Shown here one piece after another: positions 8,717 to 17,323 of a stretch of 64,000 nt of DNA. The DNA is from Metabacillus schmidteae (GTDB taxonomy: Bacteria > Bacillota > Bacilli > Bacillales > Bacillaceae), in assembly GCF_903166545.1 (NCBI RefSeq), contig NZ_CAESCH010000001.1, positions 2,794,001 through 2,858,000 of the forward strand, in the 5' to 3' direction. A program made the translations under genes and the position numbers. Each line of letters starts with the position of its first letter. Positions within the stretch are counted from its first letter, which is position 1. Below the pieces are notes generated by a model that searched no databases, was not told the origin of the DNA, and saw only the letters and a list, made by a program, of their open reading frames with translations.

Positions 8717-9259
8717 TTAAAATACGTCTGTTACAATTCCTTCTTCAACACCAAGTCTGATGAGACCTTCATAAGGATCTCCAGTAATGTCTAAAAGTTT
8801 ACAAAATGCTTCCTCTGTTTTGTACCCTTGTTTTTTAAGGTTTATTACTTTCTCTTTAAGAATAGGAACTTTTTGCAACAGTTTATGTTCAATAATCATA
8901 TGGAGATAAGCATTTTGCTTATGTACAGGTTGATCTTGAGCAAACAGTTCAAATTCAAAATTATTAAAGAAAAATTTTGCTTTAACGACTTCTCTTCCTC
9001 TTATAGTTGTTCGTTTTATCGTAAAGTTGTCTTTATTATTGTATAAAGTTTGCAGCTGTTCTGTAAAATGCTCTAACTCCTGTACTTCCATAATAATATC
9101 TAGGTCTGATCCCTCGACATTTATACCAATGGGTAGAGTTCCACATAGAACGGGATTGTAGATTCTCAACTCATTAAAAATATTTAGTTCTATGATTACT
9201 GAATATGCATCTTGTTGCTTTTTATTACCTGTTTTCATCCCTTCAAATAAATCAATCAA
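8717..9259 (-). CDS. DUF4269 nucleotidyltransferase-like protein
   Basis: A 180-residue protein matching the DUF4269 pattern. CGTLPIGINVEGSDLDIIME (near residues 39-58) resembles the G-S-x-D-x-D metal site of polymerase-beta-like nucleotidyltransferases, and FELFAQDQPVHKQNAYLHM (near 103-121) is a conserved block of the family. The start is TTG with AAGGGTGATGA upstream; an ATG slightly earlier runs into a stop. Its substrate is unknown; such proteins are common in Bacillus accessory regions. Confidence 0.8.
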   Translation of the reverse strand: MIDLFEGMKTGNKKQQDAYSVIIELNIFNELRIYNPVLCGTLPIGINVEGSDLDIIMEVQELEHFTEQLQTLYNNKDNFTIKRTTIRGREVVKAKFFFNNFEFELFAQDQPVHKQNAYLHMIIEHKLLQKVPILKEKVINLKKQGYKTEEAFCKLLDITGDPYEGLIRLGVEEGIVTDVF

Positions 9260-9303
9260 AAAATCATCACCCTTAAGCTATAGATATAAACTATTAAAAA
9301 ACG

Positions 9304-9330
9304 TAAGCGCTCTATTGTGGAAGATCGTTG
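9304..9330 (-). repeat. Dispersed 3' repeat, right half only
   Basis: TAAGCGCTCTATTGTGGAAG then ATCGTTG matches the right half of the family, 15 bases from the end of the following GNAT gene. Confidence 0.6.
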
Positions 9331-9344
9331 TTGTATTAAACTGC

Positions 9345-9767
9345 TTAGAAAATACTATTAAAGTTTTCAACTCTATATTCACACAAAAACCTTTCTACTC
9401 CTGGATATTTTTCTACTAAACTTGTTATAAAAAAGCCATATTTCCGATAAAAATCTACGGCATCCTTATCCGTTTCAGCAGTGATAAATGGGTATTGATC
9501 GGTAAGAAATGTAATCATTTTGCTACCAATTCCCTTTCCTCTTTGTTTTGAAGATACAGCAATATGTTTAATTACACACTCTTTTGAATTTATAATTTCA
9601 ACCCCTATGCAACCAACAATTTCCTCTTTAAGTTCAAGACCAAATAAAATTCGGTTTAAGGATCCCAAGTATTTTTCATATTCTTGATCGATCTTATGAT
9701 ATGAAGTGGCAAAAGAAAGAAGTTCCCGTATAGATGGATCAATTTTTTCACTGAGTATTTTTTTCAT
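9345..9767 (-). CDS. GNAT acetyltransferase
   Basis: A 140-residue GCN5-type acetyltransferase. The acetyl-CoA loop is QRGKGIG within IAVSSKQRGKGIGSKMI, and the C-terminal DFYRKYGF helix is also typical. I prefer the ATG of MKKILSEK because AAAGGA precedes it, over a start 16 codons upstream. Substrate unknown. Monocistronic cassette with repeat DNA at its 3' end. Confidence 0.85.
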   Translation of the reverse strand: MKKILSEKIDPSIRELLSFATSYHKIDQEYEKYLGSLNRILFGLELKEEIVGCIGVEIINSKECVIKHIAVSSKQRGKGIGSKMITFLTDQYPFITAETDKDAVDFYRKYGFFITSLVEKYPGVERFLCEYRVENFNSIF

Positions 9768-9820
9768 ATAATTATCCTTTTCTTTATTAAAGAGCACTGA
9801 TAAACCATTTGACAATCTGA

Positions 9821-10333
9821 CTAGTAAGTTTTCAAGTTGAAAGTAAATTGATTATTGAATGGGAAATTTCCTTTTCTTACTTCTTCTTTTAACTTTGCGA
9901 GTGCTTTTATAGCTCCAACTATTAGCTCTTCTGTATACTTGTATTTAATACTATTTGCTTCAAATTCATCCTCATCAACTACTTTCCATTCATTGTTCTT
10001 TTCCCAAACGTAATCCAAATCCAAATCAATAAAACAGATTTCTTCGTTATTAAAAACGCAAGGTTTTGCGATATTACAGTAAACAGAAACAACCTCTTCC
10101 TTTTCAATTTCCATAGCAGCAGTGTACCATTCTTTCAATGAAAAAAATTCTATTGAGGTATTGTTGAAAGTAAAAACCTTATTTTTGCTATGATGAATCA
10201 GTTTACGGCCTGGTTTACAAATGAGAAGTAAATAGTCAGAGGTTTGGTGAAGTATTTCTCCTTCCCATTCATAGTGTGGAATATCAGGGAATTTAAAAGC
10301 CTTAATTTTTAAAACTTTACCCAATTTAATCAT
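9821..10333 (-). CDS. DUF402 protein, likely nucleotide phosphatase
   Basis: A 170-residue DUF402 protein. The family's key acidic block is present as CFIDLDLDYVW (near residues 100-110) followed by the EDEFE segment, and Y-N-IAKPC precedes it. Characterised relatives include nucleoside tri- and diphosphate phosphatases and the FomD enzyme, which use the aspartates to bind metal. The first ATG sits directly against AAAGGA; a TTG three codons in (10324) has better spacing and may be the true start. Confidence 0.8.
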   Translation of the reverse strand: MIKLGKVLKIKAFKFPDIPHYEWEGEILHQTSDYLLLICKPGRKLIHHSKNKVFTFNNTSIEFFSLKEWYTAAMEIEKEEVVSVYCNIAKPCVFNNEEICFIDLDLDYVWEKNNEWKVVDEDEFEANSIKYKYTEELIVGAIKALAKLKEEVRKGNFPFNNQFTFNLKTY

Positions 10334-10482
10334 TCCTTTTAATAATTTATATTCTAAATATTTCTCCTAATTATTAGGATGTTCCTTCTTTAATTGACAT
10401 GTTGCAACTTCTAAATGAAATATCCCAAATCTTGATTATCGTTTTCATAAGTGAGAATCTTCAATCAGGAGCTTTAAATACT

Positions 10483-10534
10483 AAAAAGCACTCATCCTTG
10501 TTCCAGAATGGCGCTTATATAGCTGAAGATTGTA
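10483..10534 (-). repeat. Dispersed 3' repeat, full copy
   Basis: AAAAAGCACTCATCCTTGTT, then CCAGAATGGCGCTTATATAG and CTGAAGATTG. It lies 33 bases past the end of the ASCH pseudogene, showing that broken genes keep their 3' repeat. Confidence 0.75.
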
Positions 10535-10566
10535 ATTATTCTTCTTTAGTTGAAGTAATTTTAGGC

Positions 10567-10878
10567 TTAATTCTTAATTGTAATAGCCAATGTACCCCAT
10601 TGATTTTCTTGCTCGGGTGTATATATTTCATAAGTTCCTTTCAACATTTCTTCCATTGTCCAACCTTTACAGCCAAATTCTTGAAATGCAATATCCTTTC
10701 TTAGTTCAGTAACTTGAACTTTCATTGTTTCATTTTGATCAGGAAATTTAACGAATTCAATGGTATCGCCAACTTTGATTTTTCTCCTCTATTCATCGTT
10801 TAAACGAACTTCAACCTTCTTTTTTCCTTCTTTAATAACTTTGAAGTATTCTCCATATAACCCCATTTGATGTACCAC
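10567..10878 (-). pseudogene. ASCH-domain protein gene with in-frame stop
   Basis: One open frame across 104 codons is broken by a single TAG. It reads MGLYGEYFKVIKEGKKKVEV, then RLNDE, the stop, then RRKIKVGDTIEFVKFP and later CKGWTMEEMLKGTYEIYTPE. This matches small Bacillus ASCH-domain proteins (putative RNA or nucleotide binders). Compared with what I recall of the family, a dozen or so residues are also missing before FQEFGC. The stop replaces a codon expected to encode a charged residue. Likely inactive. Confidence 0.75.
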
Positions 10879-10950
10879 TTTTTCTTCACCTCTATATGTA
10901 TTATATCTCCTTATTGTACTAACCTGCATTCTTCACAATCTTTAAGTTGT

Positions 10951-10988
10951 TTTTCAATAATATGGCTTCTATTGCTGAATACGTTATT
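10951..10988 (-). repeat. Dispersed 3' repeat, degraded right half
   Basis: AATATGGCTTCTATTGCTGA then ATACGTTATT resembles the GAATGGCGCTCTATTGTTGA-AGATGTTATT end of the family. It lies 20 bases past the kinase-like gene. Confidence 0.5.
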
Positions 10989-11007
10989 GAAGCATGGCAA
11001 CCAATAG

Positions 11008-11505
11008 TTACTTTTGCAGTTGATTTAAAATCAGTTTCAATACATCGTTCTGTGACATATCATTAGTCAGTATAGTTTCTCCATCCACACCAAGGTAATC
11101 GTTTGGATTCCACCAGGCACGTAAAGATTCTTCTCCGAATTCCAACTTTTTCGAACTAGATTTGTGACGTATCACTGTTTCCTCAAAAGATAAATCAAAA
11201 TAATAAGTATATGCATTTTGATTATAGAACTGGATTAATTTATCAAGCATTTCACCATAACGGCTTTTATACAAGATTCCCTCCACAATAATAAATTCAC
11301 ATTTACCTTTGCCATATTTTGCAATTTGACTAATCAAATCAATTGATAGATTCCCGTCTCTATCGTGAACCTTCAACATTTCACGGCGAACAACATCCTG
11401 TGAAACCAATAGTGTTCCATGCCCCAATTGATTTTGGAGACTTTTCGCAGTCGTTGTTTTTCCACTTCCAGAGTTTCCTCGGATGATAATTAGCTTAGAT
11501 TCCAT
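11008..11505 (-). CDS. P-loop kinase-like ATPase
   Basis: A 165-residue P-loop protein. Walker A is GNSGSGKTT (residues 8-16), a DVVRREML segment follows, and a Walker-B-like FIIVEGILY lies near 70-78. The layout fits the AAA_33/zeta-toxin-like small-molecule kinases. The start is the ATG of MESKLI. It is preceded by an uninterrupted run of nine G, which serves as the Shine-Dalgarno region. The phosphorylated substrate is unknown. Confidence 0.82.
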   Translation of the reverse strand: MESKLIIIRGNSGSGKTTTAKSLQNQLGHGTLLVSQDVVRREMLKVHDRDGNLSIDLISQIAKYGKGKCEFIIVEGILYKSRYGEMLDKLIQFYNQNAYTYYFDLSFEETVIRHKSSSKKLEFGEESLRAWWNPNDYLGVDGETILTNDMSQNDVLKLILNQLQK

Positions 11506-11656
11506 ATTTCCCCCCCCCAAGTTTTTGAATTATTTTATCACATAGGCTTGTTATGTAGCCTGACCTGTTTTAAAAAATCCTTTCTGCTTATTACAGATCG
11601 CAACATGAATTGTGGGATAAATAATATAGCATCCATTACGTTTAGATACTTTTTAT

Positions 11657-12013
11657 CTATTTGATTAATGCCATAAAAGATTCTGGAACCAACTCCTCAC
11701 TTTCAATGACAATTGCAGTTAATCCTGTCTCCGTCTTAGTTTCATGCCATTCTCCTTTTGTCCAAAACACGGCCTCTCCTTCTTGAACTTCAAAATAATT
11801 TTTATTTTCACTTCTAACATACCCCTTGCCGTTAACAATAATTAAAAGTTGAGGAACTACAGCTTGATGAAAACCTATAACACCATTCTCTTCTAAATAC
11901 ATACAGCCAACATGAGCAGGCATGTGTGTGTTAATTACACGTGACATAATAAAATCAGAACTAAAATGATTAATTCTCTTCCCGACATCTTTTCTAAATG
12001 AATAAATCTCCAT
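11657..12013 (-). CDS. Cupin-domain protein
   Basis: A 118-residue single-domain cupin. The barrel motif can be traced from IGFHQAVVPQLLIIVNGKGY (near residues 46-65) to the second block GEAVFWTKGEWHETKTETG (near 79-97). Metal ligands are partly present: His48 and His91. The start has AAGGAGAACTTA upstream. It could be a small sugar- or metal-binding sensor, or an isomerase-like enzyme. No closer assignment is possible. Monocistronic. Confidence 0.78.
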   Translation of the reverse strand: MEIYSFRKDVGKRINHFSSDFIMSRVINTHMPAHVGCMYLEENGVIGFHQAVVPQLLIIVNGKGYVRSENKNYFEVQEGEAVFWTKGEWHETKTETGLTAIVIESEELVPESFMALIK

Positions 12014-12094
12014 TAAGTTCTCCTTGTTTCTTCTAAACTTTAGGATGAATAGATGATATTCGCTATTATTTATCCAAACCCTCTAAAAAGATAA

Positions 12095-12144
12095 AAAAAA
12101 GTACTTACCTTTATTCAAGATAAGCGCTTGATTGCAGAAGGTCA
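12095..12144 (-). repeat. Dispersed 3' repeat, full copy
   Basis: AAAGTACTTACCTTTATTCA, then AGATAAGCGCTTGATTGCAG and AAGGTCA. It lies about 48 bases past the PBP gene and gives a hairpin plus T-run on the minus strand. Confidence 0.7.
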
Positions 12145-12191
12145 CTTGTTCATAGAGAAAGAGCATTAACTGCCCCTTCATAAATAATTCA

Positions 12192-14309
12192 TTATCTATT
12201 TTTTTCTAATTTTACTGAAAGTTTATTACCTTCTTTAATTTCTTTACCTGCAGCAATACTTTGTGAAGTAACAAATCCATTTCCTTCGTGTTGGAATTCT
12301 AATCCAGTTAAGCTAATTAGCTTCATAACATCAGAAAAGCTCCATCCACTTATATCGGGCATAACCATTTTACCTTCTGTTTTTATTAATACCTTTGAAC
12401 CTTTTAATAATTCTGTTCCTTCAATTGGAGCTGTCTCTACTACCTTTTCACCTTTACCAAGGATTATTGGCTCTACCCCTTTTTCTTTAAGGGAACTTAC
12501 GGTATATTTAACTAATTTGTCTTTGGAAGAATCCACAATTATTGGGGTTAATTCATCAGTGTTACTTTTGTTTTTGTCTACATCAGAAGTAGCATTTAAT
12601 TTTTTTAATCCATAATCCATAACTGCATTAAATATTTCGGAAACAGGATCTGCACCTACTTGATCAGACTTTAAATTAGGTTGTTCTACTGCAACGTAGA
12701 CAATTAATCTTGGATCATCTGCAGGAGCCATTCCTAAAAATGAAAACATATAATTATTTCTTCCAACTTGATAATTACCATTTCCATCAGGAATTTGTGC
12801 AGTTCCTGTTTTACCAGCAACCTGAAAATCATTTAATTGAAAGTGACTTCCTGTACCATCAGTTACAACAGACGTAAGTAATTCTCTAGTTTGCTTTGCT
12901 GTTTCGGCACTTATTGGTTTATTCAATACTTTGGGTTGGGTTTCTTTAAGTGTTTTTCCATTTTCATCCGTAAATTTCTTTATAACATAAGGCTTCATCA
13001 TCTTACCATCATTGGCGATAGAAGAAGCTGCAGTTACTAATTGAATCGGGGTGAATGTAGATCCTTGACCAAAAGATGTAGTAGCTTTTTCAAGTGGAAA
13101 TTCATAAACAAACTTACCTAATGTTTCGTCACCCATATCTATGCCTGTTTTTTTGTCAAATCCAAACTCTTGTAAATAGTGATAGAATCTATCAAAACCA
13201 AGTTTGTCTTTTGCTAGAATAGTAAATGCAACATTAGAAGAAAGTTGAACACCCTTATCGTAAGTAATCGTTCCCCAACCTTCCTTCTTGTGATCGTGAA
13301 TTAGTGTACCTGTAACTTCAATGGACCCAGATTTATATTTTTCATTTCCGTTATATACCCCTTCATTAATAGCAGCAGCAAGTGTAAATATCTTCATTGT
13401 AGAGCCAGGCTCAAAGGAAGATGATAGTGCGTAGTTTAAATAGTTAACTTCATTTTGTTCATTGGGATATATTGAGGGCCTATTGCTTAAAGCTAATATC
13501 TCACCAGTTTTAGGATCCATAACAATCCCGATAATTTTCCCAGGATTATATTCTTTTACAACTTGATTCATTGAGTCTTCTAGTATAGTCTGAATGTTCG
13601 TATCCAATGTTGTATGTATATTGTTACCATTTTGAGGAGGCTTAGATTCAGACTCTTCTTGAGGCAACTCATAACCCCATCCTCGAAACCCATCAATCTT
13701 CTTATTTATGTAACCATCAGTACCTGATAACTTATTTGCATACTCTTTTTCAATGCCCGATATACCTTTCCCATCAAAATCAGTAATGCCAACAATATGC
13801 GATGAAAAGTCTCCCAAAGGATACGTTCTTCTAATGTCTGGAGAAAAGATAATACCAGGAAGCTCAAGATCACTTATTTCTTTCATTTGCGAAAAGGTTA
13901 TATTTCTACCTATTTTACCTAACTCGACTTGATATGCTTTACTATCACTTAACAATTGTTCAATTTCTTTTGCATCTGTTTCTAATACTTTAGCCAATTT
14001 TGATGCAGTATCAGGAATATCTTTTATGTGGTTTGGATCTTTCTTATTTAGTACACCTATAATTGTGTATACTTGTGAATCAATAGCGATTTTCTCACCA
14101 TCTCTTGTAAGAATTTCTCCTTTTTTACCTTCTAAAATACCTTCTTTGGTTATTCTACGTTCCTTATTTTCAACAAGGTTAACACCATCTATTGATCCAG
14201 TGACCATTATATATAAGAAGCGAAATAAGATTACTATAAACAAAATCAAAAAAATTATTGCTAGAAATGCAGATCCTCGATTCATATTTACTGACTTTTT
14301 AAAATTCAT
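12192..14309 (-). CDS. Class B penicillin-binding protein, PBP2B-like
   Basis: A 705-residue transpeptidase that cross-links peptidoglycan on the outer face of the membrane. It has one N-terminal membrane anchor (about residues 14-38), a dimerisation/pedestal domain (about 55-215) and a transpeptidase domain with all three active motifs: STMK at 303-306, SSN at 357-359 and KTG at 500-502. Two PASTA-like segments follow (about 580-640 and 645-705). Sequence and order match Bacillus PBP2B (septal). The normal pbpB lies in the division-wall cluster with ftsL and mur genes; this copy stands alone among accessory genes, so it may be a second copy with altered beta-lactam affinity or sporulation use. 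Confidence 0.92.
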   Translation of the reverse strand: MNFKKSVNMNRGSAFLAIIFLILFIVILFRFLYIMVTGSIDGVNLVENKERRITKEGILEGKKGEILTRDGEKIAIDSQVYTIIGVLNKKDPNHIKDIPDTASKLAKVLETDAKEIEQLLSDSKAYQVELGKIGRNITFSQMKEISDLELPGIIFSPDIRRTYPLGDFSSHIVGITDFDGKGISGIEKEYANKLSGTDGYINKKIDGFRGWGYELPQEESESKPPQNGNNIHTTLDTNIQTILEDSMNQVVKEYNPGKIIGIVMDPKTGEILALSNRPSIYPNEQNEVNYLNYALSSSFEPGSTMKIFTLAAAINEGVYNGNEKYKSGSIEVTGTLIHDHKKEGWGTITYDKGVQLSSNVAFTILAKDKLGFDRFYHYLQEFGFDKKTGIDMGDETLGKFVYEFPLEKATTSFGQGSTFTPIQLVTAASSIANDGKMMKPYVIKKFTDENGKTLKETQPKVLNKPISAETAKQTRELLTSVVTDGTGSHFQLNDFQVAGKTGTAQIPDGNGNYQVGRNNYMFSFLGMAPADDPRLIVYVAVEQPNLKSDQVGADPVSEIFNAVMDYGLKKLNATSDVDKNKSNTDELTPIIVDSSKDKLVKYTVSSLKEKGVEPIILGKGEKVVETAPIEGTELLKGSKVLIKTEGKMVMPDISGWSFSDVMKLISLTGLEFQHEGNGFVTSQSIAAGKEIKEGNKLSVKLEKNR

Positions 14310-14462
14310 TTTATACCTCGTTTACGACAATTTGATGACTACTAGGAATATTTTAACATATGGACCCTTTTACAAAAACTACAAACTAGATTCAAAAGTC
14401 GACATGTTTTTCCCCATTACATAAAAAGGATACAAATAAAATTATGCATTCGTTTTATTCCA

Positions 14463-14488
14463 CAATCTGGCCTGTTTGTTGAATAAGG
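14463..14488 (-). repeat. Dispersed repeat, short form
   Basis: CAATCTGGCCTGTTTGTTGA ATAAG: the two outer parts of the family joined directly, without the internal hairpin, as at 43903-43927. The rest of the 14,310-14,613 gap shows nothing else. Confidence 0.55.
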
Positions 14489-14613
14489 GATTAAATTTAT
14501 CTAATCATTCAAGTTCTCAATTTTTAGACCTTTCTTAGCAACCCCATATTTCCATTTAATTACTAATTATCTTTCTTTATAACCTTGTTTGAATAATTAT
14601 AGAGGTGAATGTT

Positions 14614-15418
14614 ATGTTTATTAGCCCTATGCTCCTTCATAGAGGTGAAGCTTTTGATGATGATATTTTCATATCAGAAATCAAATTTGACGGCATACGA
14701 ATGATTCTAACGAGGTTTAATGCCCAAACGAGATTATATACTAGGCATGGTAATGAAATAACTTATAATTTCAAAGAATTATTAGATATAGAAGAGGGAA
14801 AGATTTTAGATGATGAACTTATTGTTTCTGATCAAAATGGAGTCCCTAACTTCGAATATATGATTGAGCGCTTTAAATCATCAAAAAGTAAACATTTTGT
14901 ACAATTTGTTGTTTTCGATATAATTTACCATGGTGGTAAAGATATAACTTCTTTACCTTTGCTCTCTAGAAAGAAAATATTAGATGAGGTGATACGTGAT
15001 GGAGAACATCCTCATATTGCTAAATCACAATACGTTATTGGTCACGGAGAAGCATATTTTAATTTAGTAAAAGAAAGAGATCTTGAAGGTATTGTTATGA
15101 AGAAGGTTGATTCCACATACCAAATCAATAAAAGATCTTATGATTGGTTAAGTTATTAATTACAAATTTATGAACGTCGATATTTATGGATTTAACGAAA
15201 GGGACAACTCTTTTTATGTTTCAAATAAAGGTGAACATGTTGGTGTTATGGAGTTCATGCCAGTAGAAGAACGTAAATTATTTCATAAAAATAAGCTAAT
15301 TATCGAGACAAGAGGAGACCTTCAGTTAATTGATCCTATAAAATGTAATGTGAAATATCGTAATCTAACTTCATCTAAAAAATTGAGAATACCATCATTC
15401 AATCAGTGGATACAGTGA
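14614..15418 (+). pseudogene. ATP-dependent DNA ligase, frameshifted
   Basis: The first 182 codons encode a phage/LigB-type ATP-dependent ligase. The active-site lysine lies in SEIKFDGIRMIL (K-x-D-G), with later nucleotidyltransferase motifs DDELIVSD, FVVFDIIYHGG and LEGIVMKK. Near 15148 the frame is lost by an apparent two-base deletion (TTAAGTT where TTAAAAGTT is expected). The C-terminal OB-fold part (INYKFMNVDIYGF onward, ending GDLQLIDPIKCNVKYRNLTS) continues in another frame to 15418. The start is the ATG with GAGGTG upstream. It is the only plus-strand gene in this part and is followed by a strong terminator. Inactive unless the shift is a sequencing error. Confidence 0.82.
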
Positions 15419-15453
15419 AAGGACCTTTAAAATGATATTAAAGGTCCTTTAAT
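15416..15453 (+). terminator. Strong rho-independent terminator
   Basis: AAAGGACCTTT and AAAGGTCCTTT form an 11-bp stem with T-runs, immediately after the ligase C-terminus. It is symmetric and could also serve the minus strand operon ending at 15503. Confidence 0.85.
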
Positions 15454-15502
15454 TACTCCATATAAGGGGTTCTTTTAATAAGAACATATATTGTTACGAC
15501 TT

Positions 15503-15772
15503 TTACTCCGATTTTTCGGTCTCTTCATGTTTTTTTAGAAGTTCCTTAATTGCCTCATAGAGAGGGTGTGATGGATAGATTTCTATTTTGTAAGGATTAT
15601 TTTGATTGACCATTGGCCCATGTTTTAAGTGCAAGTCTTTAGATTTCTTAAACATTTCCTCACGCGCCTTAACTTCTTCGTCAGATTCTATCTTTTTTCC
15701 AGATAGTTCATTTATGATGTCAGCAGCTTCTTTTCCAGTTATTTTAATTCTTTGATGGATATGTCTATACAT
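15503..15772 (-). CDS. Hypothetical protein, last gene of small-gene operon
   Basis: An 89-residue, charged, helical protein with no recognised domain. Its start lies eight bases after the stop of the preceding small gene, and that stop codon is part of the ribosome binding site AAGTAGGTG, which suggests translational coupling. It is the twelfth and last gene of a tightly packed minus-strand operon that begins at 18960. Confidence 0.65.
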   Translation of the reverse strand: MYRHIHQRIKITGKEAADIINELSGKKIESDEEVKAREEMFKKSKDLHLKHGPMVNQNNPYKIEIYPSHPLYEAIKELLKKHEETEKSE

Positions 15773-15779
15773 TTCACAC

Positions 15780-15944
15780 CTACTTAGAAAACTTTATTTT
15801 TCCTTTGCCTTTTACCGTTACTGTCGTTAATTTAACACCAGTCTTTGACACATATATTTCCTTACTTAAGGTCCCAGCTGGTTCAACGATTTTTTTTAGT
15901 GGTTTAAATGATCCAAACCCTTTATTTTGCTTTATCGAACACAT
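15780..15944 (-). CDS. Small basic hypothetical protein
   Basis: 54 residues, reading GFGSFKPLKKIVEPAGTLSK then EIYVSKTGVKLTTVTVKGKG, ending KIKFSK: lysine-rich with alternating hydrophobic residues that suggest a beta-sheet DNA- or RNA-binding fold. It overlaps the end of the upstream gene by 23 bases and is spaced normally from the next start. I accept it as a gene because its codon pattern and the operon spacing both look right. Function unknown. Confidence 0.5.
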   Translation of the reverse strand: MCSIKQNKGFGSFKPLKKIVEPAGTLSKEIYVSKTGVKLTTVTVKGKGKIKFSK

Positions 15945-16338
15945 ACTTTGTGATCTCATTTAAGATTTGTTCATGGTCACTTGAAGATTCGGACATTAAT
16001 TGCTGCAGATAACGATCCATTTCTACTGCATTAATAGATTTGTCTTTTAAAACTTCAAAATCTTGGTCTTTAAGCCTATGTAATTCAATTATAGGAGAAA
16101 ATATTTTATTTTTAATTTCCTCTAAATCTTTGTATAACTTTTCTTTCATTTTTGAAGCTTCTTCTTTGTAATCTTCTTGGGATTTAAATCTGTCATATGC
16201 TTTTTTTACTAAGCTTTTGATCACTGTTTCTGAAAGTATAAGATCTCCTTCTGACCTTGCATACTTTATCTTCATTTGTGCCAGCTCAAAACTCTCTTTC
16301 TCATCATCTAAAAGATAGTCCCATAGTCTTTCATTCAT
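15922..16338 (-). CDS. Hypothetical coiled-coil protein
   Basis: A 138-residue, highly charged, predominantly helical protein with a probable coiled coil near residues 50-95. Its ATG overlaps the upstream stop codon (ATGA), so it is translationally coupled. No family recognised. The style (small, acidic/basic, overlapping) is that of phage or plasmid early genes. Confidence 0.65.
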   Translation of the reverse strand: MNERLWDYLLDDEKESFELAQMKIKYARSEGDLILSETVIKSLVKKAYDRFKSQEDYKEEASKMKEKLYKDLEEIKNKIFSPIIELHRLKDQDFEVLKDKSINAVEMDRYLQQLMSESSSDHEQILNEITKYVFDKAK

Positions 16339-16496
16339 TTAGTTTCTTCCTCCAGCCGTAATTTAATATTGAATTTAAAGGGATATGAATACTGTGGTGT
16401 GATTTTCTTTACTTCAAACCCTTGATTTACAGCATTTTTACAACGATTGATGAACTCTTTTTTTATTTTTTCTTTGTCTTTGTCATTCATGTTCAT
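16335..16496 (-). CDS. Small hypothetical protein
   Basis: 53 residues, MNMNDKDKEKIKKEFINRCK followed by NAVNQGFEVKKITPQY and KFNIKLRLEEETK. It overlaps the upstream gene by 14 bases and the downstream gene by four (ATGA). AAAAGG lies seven bases before the ATG. No match recognised. The overlaps on both sides argue that it is a real operon member. Confidence 0.55.
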   Translation of the reverse strand: MNMNDKDKEKIKKEFINRCKNAVNQGFEVKKITPQYSYPFKFNIKLRLEEETK

Positions 16497-16869
16497 TTCG
16501 CAGCCTTTTCTGGAGATATTCTTCTATCAACTCACAAGGTAATGTATCTAGCATCTTATTTAAACCGAAATTGTAGGTAAGTATCTTCCAGGCATCATAA
16601 CGATCTCTTTCACTTAGTAAGAGAAAACCGTTATCCATCTCCCACTTTTCAGGTAGGTAATATTCCACCACATCATAATTAATCGCTTGCGGTTCAAGTT
16701 TTATTTCAAGTTTAGGTTTATTCTTTTCTCGCTGAAAGTCATACATAAATATTTCTCGAAGTTGTTCTTCTGTATATGTAACTCTCATCCTCTTGACCAT
16801 ATCCTCATCCCATTGAGATATTCCCTTTTGATAAAATCCCTCAAATTCAGCTAAAAATTTAGGATCCAT
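16483..16869 (-). CDS. Hypothetical protein
   Basis: A 128-residue soluble protein rich in Glu, Lys, Tyr and Trp, of phage-like composition. GGAGG lies ten bases before the ATG, inside the end of the upstream membrane-protein gene. No domain recognised. Confidence 0.65.
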   Translation of the reverse strand: MDPKFLAEFEGFYQKGISQWDEDMVKRMRVTYTEEQLREIFMYDFQREKNKPKLEIKLEPQAINYDVVEYYLPEKWEMDNGFLLLSERDRYDAWKILTYNFGLNKMLDTLPCELIEEYLQKRLRNEHE

Positions 16870-16872
16870 TAA

Positions 16873-17142
16873 TCAATTACCTCCAATCCACCAAATAGCA
16901 CCAGCGATTATAAAGCCTATATAAATCATGGCTGTATGCTCCATCAGCTTACTTGCTATGTTGTTTACTCGTACTTCTTCCTCGGATAACTCTTCATCAT
17001 TCTCATAAAGGTTAAAAAACAGATTAATTCTGTCCTTCAAACTTGCATTCCCTTTGAATTTCACCACGAGAAAAAAGATAAAGAACGAAAAAAAGATAAA
17101 TAAAATGGAATAATGTTCGATGTCAGGACTTAAGTTAATCAT
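16873..17142 (-). CDS. Small two-pass membrane protein
   Basis: 89 residues with two hydrophobic segments (about 10-27 and 70-86) joined by an acidic cytoplasmic or external loop containing NLYENDEELSEEEVRVNN. It overlaps the upstream gene by eight bases. It could be a holin-like or mobile-element membrane protein. Function not assignable. Confidence 0.65.
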   Translation of the reverse strand: MINLSPDIEHYSILFIFFSFFIFFLVVKFKGNASLKDRINLFFNLYENDEELSEEEVRVNNIASKLMEHTAMIYIGFIIAGAIWWIGGN

Positions 17143-17323
17143 TATCTTTTAGTTCATGATCAGCTTTCAGCTTCAACTTACCTTCTTTGTGTAGCTGCAG
17201 TAATTCGTCAACATATTCCTCTGCCGTTTTGTTTTCATCGAATTCAACCCATTCTTCTTCTGGACTTTCTGCTCTTCGTTCAGCTTCGGCAAAATCATCA
17301 TAGTTTCGATCTTTTTTACTCAT
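17135..17323 (-). CDS. Small acidic hypothetical protein
   Basis: 62 residues, strongly acidic in the middle (EEEWVEFDENKTAEEYVDEL). The ATG lies inside the last codons of the upstream gene (AATGAGTAA). No family recognised. Confidence 0.6.
   Translation of the reverse strand: MSKKDRNYDDFAEAERRAESPEEEWVEFDENKTAEEYVDELLQLHKEGKLKLKADHELKDND

Noticed and set aside
10399..10704. Plus-strand gene of about 100 codons
   Set aside because: It crosses a dispersed repeat and is antisense to the ASCH pseudogene; no ribosome binding site.
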